In this document: piece by piece, positions 25,169 to 34,196 of the stretch | Position numbering within the stretch: the first letter of the stretch is position 1 | Layout of the letters: each line of letters opens with the position of its first letter | DNA from: Vicinamibacteria bacterium | GTDB taxonomy: Bacteria; Acidobacteriota; Vicinamibacteria; Fen-336 | Length of the DNA: 35,148 nt | Reading direction: 5' to 3' | Assembly (NCBI GenBank): GCA_016934575.1 | Contig: JAFGSN010000024.1 | Location: 1 to 35,148 of the forward strand | Notes under the pieces: model-generated | The model's input: only the letters and a program-made list of their open reading frames with translations | Databases searched by the model: none | What the model was told of the DNA's origin: nothing | Position numbers and translations under genes: made by a program

Positions 25169-26239
25169 TTGCCGGGAACCGATCCGTTTCTCACGCTTGC
25201 CTGTGCATCGGGAGTCAATGCCCGGACGATCAGGGCGTTACGCGTACGCATGCCCCTGGAAGACGTCCTGGCGCATCCCGGCGAGCATACGGACGTGCTG
25301 TCGCCCGTGTCAATCGCTTCGCTTCGATCGGGCGATGCCGCGCGTCTCGCCGAGACTGAGCAGGCTCGCGCCCGAACCCTTGGCGTTCGGATCCTGAGCT
25401 TCGATGCGTCCGATTATCCGCCCCTGGTTCGAGAGATCTACGATCCACCGGCCGTCCTTTATATCCGAGGCTCTCTTTCGGAATCGCGAAATGACGATTA
25501 CGTCTCGATCGTGGGTTCCCGTCGTGCGACGTCGCGCGGCCTGGCCCTGGCGCGATGCATGGCTGGCGATCTCGCTCGCGAAGGGTTGACGGTCGTTTCA
25601 GGGCTAGCGCGCGGCATCGATTCCGCCGCGCATCGGGGCGCGCTGGACGTTCATGGGCGCACGATCGCCATTCTCGGCTCCGGGCTGGATCGTCTCTATC
25701 CGCCTGAAAATAAGGACCTTTCCAGGGCAATCATCGACGCCGGCGGGGCCGTCGTCACTGAGTATGCCTTCGGCGTCCCGCCCTATCCTGCCAACTTCCC
25801 GCGTCGTAATCGTATTATTGCCGGGTGGTCGCGCGCCGTGGTTGTCATCGAGGCCGGGACGCGAAGCGGCGCGCTTGTCACGGCGCGTCTGGCCCTCGAG
25901 GAAGGCCGCGACGTCTACGCGGTTCCCGGCTGGCCGGGTGACGGAGGCTCAGAGGGCGCGAATCAGCTCATTCGTGACGGCGCGGCTCTGGTCCGTGACG
26001 CGGCGGACGTCGCCGCGGAGCTGGGCCTTAAACTAACGAAGGATGGCTTGTCGATGGGACGCTCCGAGGTCATTCAAGACGAACTCTTGCAGGCTATGCG
26101 CCCCGATCAGCCGTCCTCGATCGAGGATTTGCAGAAGCGCAGCGGATGGCCGGCTTCCGCGATCCTGCGCCGCCTGACTGAGCTCGAGATCGGCGATCGC
26201 GTACGCCGGCTCCCCGGACCCCTCTTCCTCAGGAGTTAA
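25169..26239 (+). CDS. dprA: DNA-processing protein DprA
   Basis: DprA binds incoming single-stranded DNA and loads RecA during natural transformation; it is also kept in many non-competent bacteria. The ~356-residue product has an N-terminal helix-hairpin-like part (LACASGVNARTIRALR), a Rossmann core with VGSRRATSRG, VVSGLARGIDSAAHRGAL, AILGSGLDRLYPPEN, PRRNRIIAGWS and EAGTRSGALVTARLA, and a C-terminal winged-helix domain (SSIEDLQKRSGWPASAILRRLTELEI, split by family convention). I choose TTG 25169: GGAGGG lies four bases upstream, and the promoter start near 25149 lies just after the alternative GTG at 25145. It heads the dprA-topA-trmFO-xerC cluster. Confidence 0.93.
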   Translation: MPGTDPFLTLACASGVNARTIRALRVRMPLEDVLAHPGEHTDVLSPVSIASLRSGDAARLAETEQARARTLGVRILSFDASDYPPLVREIYDPPAVLYIRGSLSESRNDDYVSIVGSRRATSRGLALARCMAGDLAREGLTVVSGLARGIDSAAHRGALDVHGRTIAILGSGLDRLYPPENKDLSRAIIDAGGAVVTEYAFGVPPYPANFPRRNRIIAGWSRAVVVIEAGTRSGALVTARLALEEGRDVYAVPGWPGDGGSEGANQLIRDGAALVRDAADVAAELGLKLTKDGLSMGRSEVIQDELLQAMRPDQPSSIEDLQKRSGWPASAILRRLTELEIGDRVRRLPGPLFLRS

Positions 26240-26246
26240 GAATCGG

Positions 26247-28697
26247 GTGCCCAAGAATCTCGTCATCGTCGAGTCTCCCGCCAAGGCGAAAACCATTACC
26301 CGTTACCTTGGACGGGATTTCACGGTCAAGGCGTCGATGGGTCACGTTCGCGATTTGCCCAAGAAAAGCCTCGGCGTGGAGATCGAGAACGGCTTCTCCC
26401 CCCAGTATGAGGTTCTGGCGACGCGCAAGAAGGTGCTCGATGAGATCAAGCGAGCGGCGCGCGAGGCGTCATCGATCTATCTCGCCGCCGACCCCGACCG
26501 CGAAGGCGAGGCCATCTGCTGGCACCTCGCCCAGGAGCTCACCGCGCGCGAGCGCAAGAAGGTCAAACGCGTCGCCTTCAACGAGATCACCAAACGAGCC
26601 GTCGAGCAGGCCTTCCGCAATGCCGGCAAGCTGGACATGCGCAAGATCGACGCTCAGCAGGCGCGCCGAATCCTCGATCGCCTCGTCGGATATCGCGTGA
26701 GTCCCATTCTCTGGGTAAAAGTGAGACGCGGCCTCTCGGCCGGCCGGGTGCAGTCCGTCGCGCTCAGGCTCATCTGCGACCGCGAGCTTCAGATCCGCGC
26801 GTTCGTGGCCGAGGAATACTGGACGATCGCCGCCCAGCTCGCGGCCGGAGAACCCCCGGTTTTCGGCGCCAATCTGGTCAAGAAAAACGGCCGCAACATC
26901 GAGATCGACAACGCGGAGCAAGCGTCGCTCGTGCAGGCCGAACTGAAGGAAGCCTCGTATGTCGTCGGCAAGGTCTTCCGCCGGGAACGCCGTCGAAATC
27001 CCATTCCGCCTTTCATCACGTCCAAGCTGCAACAGGAAGCCTTCAAGAAGCTGCGCTTCACGGTCAAGAAGACCATGCAGGTCGCGCAACGGCTGTACGA
27101 AGGCGTGGAAATCGGTCCTGAAGGGAGCGTAGGCCTGATCACGTACATGCGCACGGACTCGACGCGAGTTTCCGACGAAGCGATCGGCCAGGTCCGCGCC
27201 CACATCGCCTCGACCTACGGCGCGGATCACTTGCCGGAGAAGCCTAATCTCTACAAGAGCAGAAAGGACGCCCAGGAAGCGCACGAAGCCATTCGCCCCA
27301 CCGACCTCTCGCTCGCGCCCGAAGCCGTGAAGAAACGCCTCTCCAAGGACGAGCTCGCGCTGTACAGGCTGGTCTGGGACCGCTTCATCGCGTCCCAGAT
27401 GCGGCCGGCCGTCTTCGACGAGACCGTGGCCGAGATCGCCGCCGGCCCCTATCTGCTGCGCGCGCGCGGATCGGCGCTCAAGTTCCCGGGTTTTCTCGCC
27501 GTGTACTCGGAAAGCGTCGAGGAAAAACCCGGCGCGCGCGGATCCGGAGACGAAGGCGGAGAAGAAACCGAGCCCGAGGCGACCAAAACGACGCTGCCGC
27601 CGCTCGCCGAGGGCGACTCCCTCCGACTCGAGAAGCTCGCGGCCGATCAGCACTTCACGCAACCCCCGCCGCGCTTCAGCGAGGCGAGTCTCGTCAAGGA
27701 GCTCGAGGAGAACGGCATCGGACGTCCCTCGACGTACGCATCCATCATCGCGACCATCGAGGCGCGCGAATACATGGAAAAACGGGAAGCCAAGCTGTTC
27801 CCCACCGAGCTGGGCTTTCTCGTCACCGATCTGCTCGTCAAGCATTTCCAGGACATCATGAACGTCGAGTACACGGCGGCGATGGAGCAAGAGCTGGACG
27901 AGATCGAGGAAGGGCATGACACCCTTCCGAACACGCTCAACCAGTTCTGGACGAAGTTCAAGGCCGATCTCGATCGCGCCAAGGCCGAGATGAAGGACGT
28001 CAAGGCCATGGAAGAGAAGACCGACGAGATCTGCGACAAGTGCGGATCGCCCATGGTTCTCAAGTGGGGGCGGTACGGCAAGTTCCTGGCCTGCAGCGCC
28101 TATCCGACGTGCAAGAACACGCGTCAGATGGCGGGCGGCGACGGTCCCGAAACGATCGAAACGCATGAAGACGTCTCGAAGGAGGTCTGCCCGAAGGACG
28201 GACGACCGATGATCCTCAAGAAAGGCCGTTACGGGCCGTTTCTCGCATGCGTCGGTTATCCTGAATGCAAATCGACCAAACGTCTGGTGCGGGGCGCGGA
28301 CGGCAAGCTTCAGGTGGAGACGCTGCCGCCACTCGACGAATCCTGTCCCGAATGCGGCACGCCGCTCGTCTGGCGACGCGGTCGTTTCGGGCTGTTCGCG
28401 GCCTGCGGCAGCTATCCGGCCTGCAAGTACATCAAGAAGAAAGAACCCGTGGACATCGGCGTTCTCTGTCCGGAATGCAACCAGGGTCAGATCGTCGAAC
28501 GCAAAGGGCGCTGGGGACGCTCCTTCTACGGCTGTCGGCGCTATCCCGACTGCACGTTCACCTCGCCCTATCGACCGGTGCCGGAGCCATGCCCCCAGTG
28601 CGGCCGCGCCTTTCTGCTCGAGAAAGAGACTCGCAAGGAGGGCAAGGTGCGTTTCTGCGGAAACCCCGAATGCCGGTTCAGTCGGCCCGTCAAGTGA
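26247..28697 (+). CDS. topA: DNA topoisomerase I (type IA)
   Basis: TopA relaxes negative supercoils through a covalent 5'-phosphotyrosine. The 816 residues show the TOPRIM domain (VIVESPAKAKTI with Glu9; ADPDREGE with Asp82/Asp84), the RGLSAGRVQSVALR segment, and the active site LITYMRTDSTR with Tyr300. Five C-terminal zinc ribbons follow (first CDKCG...CSAYPTC, then CPKDG, CPECG, CPECNQG and CPQCG), more than the three C4 domains of E. coli TopA. An acidic linker (GSGDEGGEETEPEA) lies near residue 430. The start is GTG 26247, seven bases after dprA, with AGGAG inside the dprA end. Confidence 0.96.
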   Translation: MPKNLVIVESPAKAKTITRYLGRDFTVKASMGHVRDLPKKSLGVEIENGFSPQYEVLATRKKVLDEIKRAAREASSIYLAADPDREGEAICWHLAQELTARERKKVKRVAFNEITKRAVEQAFRNAGKLDMRKIDAQQARRILDRLVGYRVSPILWVKVRRGLSAGRVQSVALRLICDRELQIRAFVAEEYWTIAAQLAAGEPPVFGANLVKKNGRNIEIDNAEQASLVQAELKEASYVVGKVFRRERRRNPIPPFITSKLQQEAFKKLRFTVKKTMQVAQRLYEGVEIGPEGSVGLITYMRTDSTRVSDEAIGQVRAHIASTYGADHLPEKPNLYKSRKDAQEAHEAIRPTDLSLAPEAVKKRLSKDELALYRLVWDRFIASQMRPAVFDETVAEIAAGPYLLRARGSALKFPGFLAVYSESVEEKPGARGSGDEGGEETEPEATKTTLPPLAEGDSLRLEKLAADQHFTQPPPRFSEASLVKELEENGIGRPSTYASIIATIEAREYMEKREAKLFPTELGFLVTDLLVKHFQDIMNVEYTAAMEQELDEIEEGHDTLPNTLNQFWTKFKADLDRAKAEMKDVKAMEEKTDEICDKCGSPMVLKWGRYGKFLACSAYPTCKNTRQMAGGDGPETIETHEDVSKEVCPKDGRPMILKKGRYGPFLACVGYPECKSTKRLVRGADGKLQVETLPPLDESCPECGTPLVWRRGRFGLFAACGSYPACKYIKKKEPVDIGVLCPECNQGQIVERKGRWGRSFYGCRRYPDCTFTSPYRPVPEPCPQCGRAFLLEKETRKEGKVRFCGNPECRFSRPVK

Positions 28698-30412
28698 CGC
28701 TCACGCGCTCACGACGCGTGACGCTTTCCCTGCTACGACAATACGCCGTTGAGCGCTCCATAAGACTCGCCCGGCATGGTCTCACGGGACCTCCGCGAGC
28801 CGTTCTGACCGAATGCTTCGTTTGTTTGTTGATGGTCGTCCTTGCCCTGTATGGAACCCGTCCGCTGGCGCGGCATCTCGCGTCGTATACGTTGCACGGT
28901 CCGGATCCCGACGTCTACATATGGACCGTGGACTGGCTCTCCGGCCATTTGCTTGAACCACGGCGTCTGTTCGAGGGCAACATTTATTTCCCGACGCCGC
29001 ACGCCGCCCTTCTTTCCGACCTGTCGTTGGGGACCGCCTTGCTCGTCGCTCCATTTCGCATGGTGATCCGGGATCCGGTCGCGCTGTACAATCTCGGGGT
29101 CCTCCTGACGCTGGCTTTCGGGGGTTGGGCGTTTTATCGTCTCGGCTGGCGCATCGCGGGGAATCGCGCCGCCGGATTGCTCGTCGGCATTCTGGCCGCC
29201 TTCGGCAGTCACCAGCTCGTTCACGTCTACCAGCTTGGCTTGATCAACATCGGATGGATGGCGCTCTTTCTTCTCGCTCTCGACAATGTATGGGAGCAAC
29301 CTGGCCGGCTTCGAGCGCTCGCGGCGGCCTTGGCGTTTTCGATCACGGCGCTTTCGAGCGGATATTATGCCGTCGCGGCCTCATTGATGGCCGTTGTTTA
29401 CGCCTCGTCACGCATCCGCCGTGTCACACGTTCCAGGGCTCGCGCCCTGGCGCTCGGCGCGTTGACGGCGTCCTTGATTCTGACGCCCTACATCCGCGCC
29501 TTCCGATGGCTGCAGAATAACGAGGGCATCGAACGGCCGATCGAGGCTTCCATCGAACAGGCGTTTCAACCGCGTCGCGATCTGACGAGCGCGACATATC
29601 TTTACGGTCCGCTCGTCGGCACGCACGGCCAGCGTCTTTTTCCCGGCATCGCGTTCCTGTTCCTGGCCGTTTTCGGGCTGTTCCGCCGCCCGAACCCCTG
29701 GCGGCTTTTCCTTCTCACATCCATCTTCCTGTTCGTCGTCCTCTCGCTCGGACCCGTTATCAAGATCGGAGCGCAGGAGATCGATGCGCCATATGCGCTC
29801 ATGTTCCGCATACCGCCCCTGAACGCCATGCTGCATCCCTACACCTTCGCGGCGATCGCTCGACTCTTGCTGGCGCTTCTAGCAGGGATTGGATTCGCGC
29901 GAATTCCGATGCCCCGCCCGACCGTCGCCTGGATCGCGGCCGTCGCCTTGGGCCTCGCCGAAACCGCCGGCCCCGGCGTTCAATGGAAGGAGGTCCCGGC
30001 TGGAGTGCCTCCGATCTATGATCGAGTTCCCGCCGACGACTCTCTCGCGATTCTGGATCTGCCTCCCGACCGCGGCGATGCCATGATCTGGGCGGCGCGG
30101 CATCGTCGACCCGTCATCAACGGCGCCGGCGCGATGTCGCCTCGGCTGCACGCGCGCGTGGAACGTTGGATTCATCGGGACTGGATCAAACCTTCAAGAC
30201 ACAACCGGCCCGCGACTATCGACGGCAGCCGCGCGCTGCGGCAGTTACGTCGGCTTCCGGTCGGATGGATCATCGTTCCCGTCGGGAGAAGCCCGCACCT
30301 GCGATCTCTGCGAATCGCTTTTGACGACTCCCGCTCTTTCGAGCGCATCGCCGAGGCCGAAGGCGACGTGCTCTATCGCCTGCTTCCCGAAGACGCCGAC
30401 TCGACTCATTGA
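28694..30412 (+). CDS. Multi-pass membrane protein, GT-C glycosyltransferase-like
   Basis: The product is 572 residues. A basic N-terminus precedes TM1 (about 39-53), after which the first outside loop carries GPDPDVYIW with Asp71/Asp73, the place of the catalytic acidic pair in GT-C transferases. Eight to ten further hydrophobic segments follow to about residue 430. The C-terminal ~140 residues are soluble (DSLAILDLPPDRGDAMIW, then RRPVINGAGAM), a layout seen in polyprenyl-sugar mannosyl/arabinosyl transferase-like proteins. The GTG start overlaps the topA stop (GTGA), suggesting coupling, though no Shine-Dalgarno is visible; a second GTG at 28718 is possible. Sugar and acceptor are unknown. 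It interrupts the usual topA-trmFO adjacency. Confidence 0.7.
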   Translation: MTLTRSRRVTLSLLRQYAVERSIRLARHGLTGPPRAVLTECFVCLLMVVLALYGTRPLARHLASYTLHGPDPDVYIWTVDWLSGHLLEPRRLFEGNIYFPTPHAALLSDLSLGTALLVAPFRMVIRDPVALYNLGVLLTLAFGGWAFYRLGWRIAGNRAAGLLVGILAAFGSHQLVHVYQLGLINIGWMALFLLALDNVWEQPGRLRALAAALAFSITALSSGYYAVAASLMAVVYASSRIRRVTRSRARALALGALTASLILTPYIRAFRWLQNNEGIERPIEASIEQAFQPRRDLTSATYLYGPLVGTHGQRLFPGIAFLFLAVFGLFRRPNPWRLFLLTSIFLFVVLSLGPVIKIGAQEIDAPYALMFRIPPLNAMLHPYTFAAIARLLLALLAGIGFARIPMPRPTVAWIAAVALGLAETAGPGVQWKEVPAGVPPIYDRVPADDSLAILDLPPDRGDAMIWAARHRRPVINGAGAMSPRLHARVERWIHRDWIKPSRHNRPATIDGSRALRQLRRLPVGWIIVPVGRSPHLRSLRIAFDDSRSFERIAEAEGDVLYRLLPEDADSTH

Positions 30413-30563
30413 ACGCCTCAATTCACTAATGACATGGACCACGAATTACATTGAGCAAGCTCTCGTGATGATCCTTGCGACCTTGTGTTGTTCGCATACG
30501 GCGGCGCTCATCAAAGCGTTACTGTAATATTGATTGGCGAGGGTTCGGTCTCGGGGAACGACG

Positions 30564-31943
30564 ATGAGCAAGGATTCGGAAAAGGGCGTGATCGTCGTCG
30601 GCGCGGGACTCGCCGGATGCGAGGCGGCATGGCAGATTGCCAGTCGCGGCACGCCGGTCATGCTGTTTGAGATGCGCCCGCAACGGATGACGCCCGCCCA
30701 TTGCACCGGAGACTTCGCCGAGTTGGTCTGCTCGAACAGCTTGCGCGGCAACGCCCTCGATCAAGCCGCGGGCCTGCTCAAAGAGGAGATGCGCCGCCTA
30801 GGTTCCATGATCCTGCGCGTGGCCGACGAGGTCCACGTTCCAGGCGGAAGCGCGCTGGCGGTCGACCGCGCTCTCTTCGCCCGTCGCGTGACGGAAACGT
30901 TGACGTCGCATCCGCTGATCGAAATCGAGCGCCGCGAGGTTGTGCGGATTCCCGACGCGCCCGTCGTCGTCCTCGCGACCGGGCCGCTCACATCGGACTC
31001 GCTTGCCGCGTGCGTCGCCGCTTTCGTCGGCGAGCCGCACCTCTGCTTCTACGACGCGATCAGCCCGATCGTGGAAGCCGGTTCGATCGAGATCTCGAAA
31101 GCTTTCTGGGGCTCCCGCTACGGCAAGGGCGGCGACGATTACGTCAACTGCCCCCTGGACGAGGAGCAGTACCGCACGTTCCATGACGCGCTCGTGGCCG
31201 CCGAGCGCGTCGCGCCGCGGGATTTCGAGGAAGAGCGCCACTTCGAAGGATGTCTTCCCATCGAGGTGATGGCGCGGCGCGGGCGCGATACGCTGCGTTT
31301 CGGCCCGCTCAAACCGGTCGGACTCACGGATCCGCGCTCGGGCAAGCGTCCCTTCGCCGTCGTGCAGCTTCGCCAGGACGATCTGGCGCGAAGCCACTAT
31401 TCGCTCGTGGGCTTTCAGACGCGTCTGACGCGACCCGAGCAGCGGCGCGTCTTCCGGATGATCCCGGCGCTGGCGCGGGCCGAGTTCGCTCGCTTCGGTC
31501 AGATTCACCGCAACACCTATATCAACGCGCCGCGCATTCTGGAACCGACGTTCGAGGCCCGGCGCCGAACGGGGCTGTTCGTCGCCGGCCAGGTCTCGGG
31601 CGTCGAGGGTTACGTGGAATCCGCCGCGTCCGGCCTCATGGCGGGCATGGGAGCGCGCCTGCGTTTTCTGGGGAGGCGTCCGCTCGAGTTCCCTCCCGAA
31701 ACGGCTCTTGGCGCCCTGGGGATACACGTGTCGCGATCCAACCCAAAGGCTTTTCATCCGGTGAATATCGCCTTCGGCCTTCTGCCCGAGCCTCTCAATC
31801 GCGTTCGTGACAGGCGTCGGCGGCGCCTGGCCGTCGCACAGCGCGCCATCGAGAGCCTGGCGGACTTCGCCGCGCTGATTGACGCCGATGTCGTGAAGGA
31901 GGAACCGTCGCCCGCAAGTCGCGGCGCGCCGGTCACGAGCTGA
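30564..31943 (+). CDS. trmFO: Methylenetetrahydrofolate-tRNA-(uracil-5-)-methyltransferase
   Basis: TrmFO makes ribothymidine at position 54 of tRNAs with methylene-THF and FAD. The ~459 residues start with the FAD-binding VIVVGAGLAGCEAAWQ. Conserved pieces include LFEMRPQRMTPAH, the ELVCSNSLRGN segment with Cys56, VPGGSALAVDRALF, and AGQVSGVEGYVESAASGL near the C-terminus. ATG 30564 is preceded by GGGGAA; a longer frame from 30534 lacks a ribosome-binding site. The 151-nt gap upstream shows only a TAATAT at 30525-30530 without a -35. Its stop codon abuts the xerC ATG. It depends on the same folate pool as FolD at 1 kb. Confidence 0.95.
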   Translation: MSKDSEKGVIVVGAGLAGCEAAWQIASRGTPVMLFEMRPQRMTPAHCTGDFAELVCSNSLRGNALDQAAGLLKEEMRRLGSMILRVADEVHVPGGSALAVDRALFARRVTETLTSHPLIEIERREVVRIPDAPVVVLATGPLTSDSLAACVAAFVGEPHLCFYDAISPIVEAGSIEISKAFWGSRYGKGGDDYVNCPLDEEQYRTFHDALVAAERVAPRDFEEERHFEGCLPIEVMARRGRDTLRFGPLKPVGLTDPRSGKRPFAVVQLRQDDLARSHYSLVGFQTRLTRPEQRRVFRMIPALARAEFARFGQIHRNTYINAPRILEPTFEARRRTGLFVAGQVSGVEGYVESAASGLMAGMGARLRFLGRRPLEFPPETALGALGIHVSRSNPKAFHPVNIAFGLLPEPLNRVRDRRRRRLAVAQRAIESLADFAALIDADVVKEEPSPASRGAPVTS

Positions 31944-32834
31944 ATGCGCTCGATACGATCCGCGATCCGCTCCTTTCTTCTTCACCTCGCCCGGGAGCGC
32001 AACGCATCGACTCACACGCGCCGTGCCTACGAGCAGGACCTCTCGCAGTTCGTCTCCTTCATCGAGGAACAGTTCGGCCGCGAGCCGCGACCTGTGGAGA
32101 TCGATCATCTCCTCGTGCGCGCTTTTCTCGCGCATCTCTACGAACGCGGCCTGGCCAAAACCTCCACGTCCCGCAAGCTGGCCTCGCTACGAACGTTCTT
32201 TCGATACCTCTGCCGTGAAGGCGTCCTCGCGCGCAATCCGGCGCGCGCGTTGCTTTCGCCGAAGCTCGACCGCCGAATCCCCGCATATCTCGGAGAGAAG
32301 GAGATCAACGCCATCCTGGATCTACCCGTTGAGAGCGACGCCGACCGGCGCGACCAGGCGATCATCGAGCTGCTCTACGGCGCCGGCATACGCTGCGGCG
32401 AGCTCGTCAGCCTCGACCTGGGCGAGGTGGATCTCGATTCACGAATGGTGCGGGTGCTTGGAAAGGGGGACAAGGAGCGTATCGTCCCCTTCGGCCGTCG
32501 CGCATCGGACGCCCTTCGAGAGTACTTGCCCGCGCGCTTACGGACCCGACCTCGATGCGGCGCCCTGTTCCTCAATGCGCGCGGCGCTCGGCTCACGGAT
32601 CGCAGCGTGCGCCGCATGCTCGCCACCCGAATCCGCAAACTGGCACTGGTCGCCAGGGTCAGCCCGCACACTCTTCGCCATAGCTTCGCCACGCATCTGC
32701 TCGAGCGCGGCGCCGACCTCCGGGCGATCCAGGAGCTGTTGGGACACTCCAGCCTCTCGACGACTCAGCGATACATCCACGTCCAGATGCGCCATATCCT
32801 GCGCATTTACAGCCAGACACACCCGCGCGCCTGA
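31944..32834 (+). CDS. xerC: Tyrosine recombinase XerC/XerD
   Basis: The 296 residues have the N-terminal SAM-like core-binding domain (HTRRAYEQDLSQFVSF) and the catalytic domain with the full set: Arg150 (AGIRCGEL), Lys174 (GKGDKERIVPF), His242 and Arg245 (HTLRHSFATHLLERGADLR), His268 (LGHSSLSTTQ) and nucleophile Tyr277 (RYIHV). Xer recombinases resolve chromosome dimers at dif. Length and lack of an extra insert argue against an integron or phage integrase. XerC is preferred over XerD because the trmFO-xerC (gid-codV) order is the conserved one. The ATG directly follows the trmFO stop. Confidence 0.92.
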   Translation: MRSIRSAIRSFLLHLARERNASTHTRRAYEQDLSQFVSFIEEQFGREPRPVEIDHLLVRAFLAHLYERGLAKTSTSRKLASLRTFFRYLCREGVLARNPARALLSPKLDRRIPAYLGEKEINAILDLPVESDADRRDQAIIELLYGAGIRCGELVSLDLGEVDLDSRMVRVLGKGDKERIVPFGRRASDALREYLPARLRTRPRCGALFLNARGARLTDRSVRRMLATRIRKLALVARVSPHTLRHSFATHLLERGADLRAIQELLGHSSLSTTQRYIHVQMRHILRIYSQTHPRA

Positions 32835-32893
32835 GCCGGCTCGTCGTCATGCCGACCGTCTCGGCCCGAGTCTCGTCATATAAGATAGTGCGC

Positions 32894-33487
32894 ATGGGAA
32901 TGCAGGACGAAGAGCTCGTCGCCGCCTTTCAACAAGGCGATTATGCCGCGTTCGATAGCCTGATGTTTCGGTGGGAACGTAAGATCCAGGGAGCGATCTA
33001 TCGTTTGACAGGCTCCGAAGAGGACGCCCGCGACCTTGCCCAGGAAGCCTTCTTGCGCGCCTATCGCGCCCTGAAAGGCTTCAAGGGCGAGGCCCGCTTT
33101 TCATCCTGGCTCTATCAGATCGCTCTCAATCTCTGCCGGGACCGGATGCGCCGGCGAAAGGGCAAGACCTGGGTGAGCCTTGAAGAGCTGACCGAAGGCG
33201 GCGAAATCGCCGCCTCGCACGCTCGCCCGAGCGCTCTCGATATGATCGAAGCCCGTGATCTCTCGCGGATCGTCGCCGACGCCGTGGCGGCCCTGCCGGA
33301 GGAACAACGCGAAGTCATCATCCTCAAGGAGTACGAGGGCATGACTTTCGCCGAGATCGCCACCGCGCTCGAAGTGCCGATTTCCACCGTGAAGACGCGT
33401 TTGTATCGCGGTCTGGGTCAGATGCGCCGCCGACTCGAGCGCGACGGCGTGCGCGGCGCCGCTCCCGTACCCGCGCCGACGATATGA
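32894..33487 (+). CDS. ECF-type sigma factor (RpoE-like)
   Basis: The ~197 residues contain region 2 (AFDSLMFRWERKIQGAIYRL, DARDLAQEAFLRAYRAL, FSSWLYQIALNLCRDRMRRRK) and region 4 (ALPEEQREVIILKEYEGM, FAEIATALEVPISTVKTRLYRG). It heads an operon with its anti-sigma factor 16 nt downstream, so it is most likely held at the membrane until an envelope signal appears. Start choice is open: ATG 32894 or 32900 fit the domain best; ATG 32849 would add 15 unrelated residues. A TAAGAT (32881-32886) eight bases before 32894 could give a nearly leaderless message. The position after xerC is where hslVU sits in Firmicutes. Confidence 0.9.
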   Translation: MGMQDEELVAAFQQGDYAAFDSLMFRWERKIQGAIYRLTGSEEDARDLAQEAFLRAYRALKGFKGEARFSSWLYQIALNLCRDRMRRRKGKTWVSLEELTEGGEIAASHARPSALDMIEARDLSRIVADAVAALPEEQREVIILKEYEGMTFAEIATALEVPISTVKTRLYRGLGQMRRRLERDGVRGAAPVPAPTI

Positions 33488-33503
33488 AACATGGAGAAGG
33501 GTT

Positions 33504-34196
33504 ATGGATTGCAGCGAGTTCCATGAACCGATGATTGACGTTCTCTACGGCGAGGCCGACGCGGACACCTCGCGAAAGGTCGAGCAACATCTCTCGGAGT
33601 GCTCCGCTTGTCGCGAGGAGCTCGCCGCATTGCATGCCGTCAAGCGCCATCTCGCCGCCTGGAAAACGCCGCGCTTCAGCCGGCGTCCGTTTCGCCGTCC
33701 GTTCGAGATCCCGGCTTCGCTCTGGCGCCTGGCGGCGGCGGCGGCGCTTCTGCTCGCCACGGGCGGCGCGCTGGGTCTCTCGGGCATCGAGGTCGCGTAT
33801 GACAAGGGCCCCTGGACCGTGCGCCTGGGTCGATCCGAGCCCGTCGCCAATATCGGCTCGCCGAGCGCTCCCGCGCCGAGCGCCAAGTCCGCGTCCTTCG
33901 ACAGCGGCACGATCGAGGAGCTGCGCGCCGCGCTCCGCGCCGAGACGGCCTTGCAGGAGGACGCGCTTCTGAATCGATTCGAGCAAATGATCCGTGACAG
34001 CGAGACACGTCAGATGCGGGCACGGGGCGTCCATCTGGCTGATCTGAAAAGCGCGATTGACAGACAGCGCCGCTACGACATGGCGCGCGTCACCGCAGGC
34101 CTGTCATACCTCGACGGCAAGACGGGGGCGGACATGGCGCGCACGACCGAGCTGATGGGCTACATGCTCCAGGCGTCGCAAAGGAGGGAGCCATGA
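33504..34196 (+). CDS. Membrane anti-sigma factor with ZAS (zf-HC2) domain
   Basis: The 230-residue product has the zinc-binding anti-sigma signature HLSECSAC (His29, Cys33, Cys36), one TM helix (about 73-93) and a periplasmic part of ~135 residues. The latter is rich in charged helices (IEELRAALRAETALQEDALLN and the MIRDSETRQMRAR stretch) and looks coiled-coil-like. ZAS proteins clamp their cognate ECF sigma between regions 2 and 4 until the sensor part is cleaved or changes. The neighbouring sigma gene is the obvious partner. GGAGAAGG precedes the ATG, and the stop overlaps the next start (ATGA). Confidence 0.9.
   Translation: MDCSEFHEPMIDVLYGEADADTSRKVEQHLSECSACREELAALHAVKRHLAAWKTPRFSRRPFRRPFEIPASLWRLAAAAALLLATGGALGLSGIEVAYDKGPWTVRLGRSEPVANIGSPSAPAPSAKSASFDSGTIEELRAALRAETALQEDALLNRFEQMIRDSETRQMRARGVHLADLKSAIDRQRRYDMARVTAGLSYLDGKTGADMARTTELMGYMLQASQRREP

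Noticed and set aside
26469-28166. 565-codon minus-strand frame opposite topA
   Set aside because: topA is certain in the other strand; the long antisense frame is an effect of high GC at third positions.
28265-28693. Open frame extending the GT-C-like gene into topA
   Set aside because: It is the +1 shadow of the TopA zinc-ribbon region and is rich in Arg and Gly without family features.
30798-32135. 445-codon minus-strand frame opposite trmFO/xerC
   Set aside because: It is antisense to two clear genes and its protein is low-complexity Arg/Asp/His-rich.
31944-32834. Integron or phage integrase, and hence a mobile element
   Set aside because: Length and motifs fit a Xer housekeeping recombinase, the neighbour is trmFO, and no attachment repeats or cargo genes are seen.
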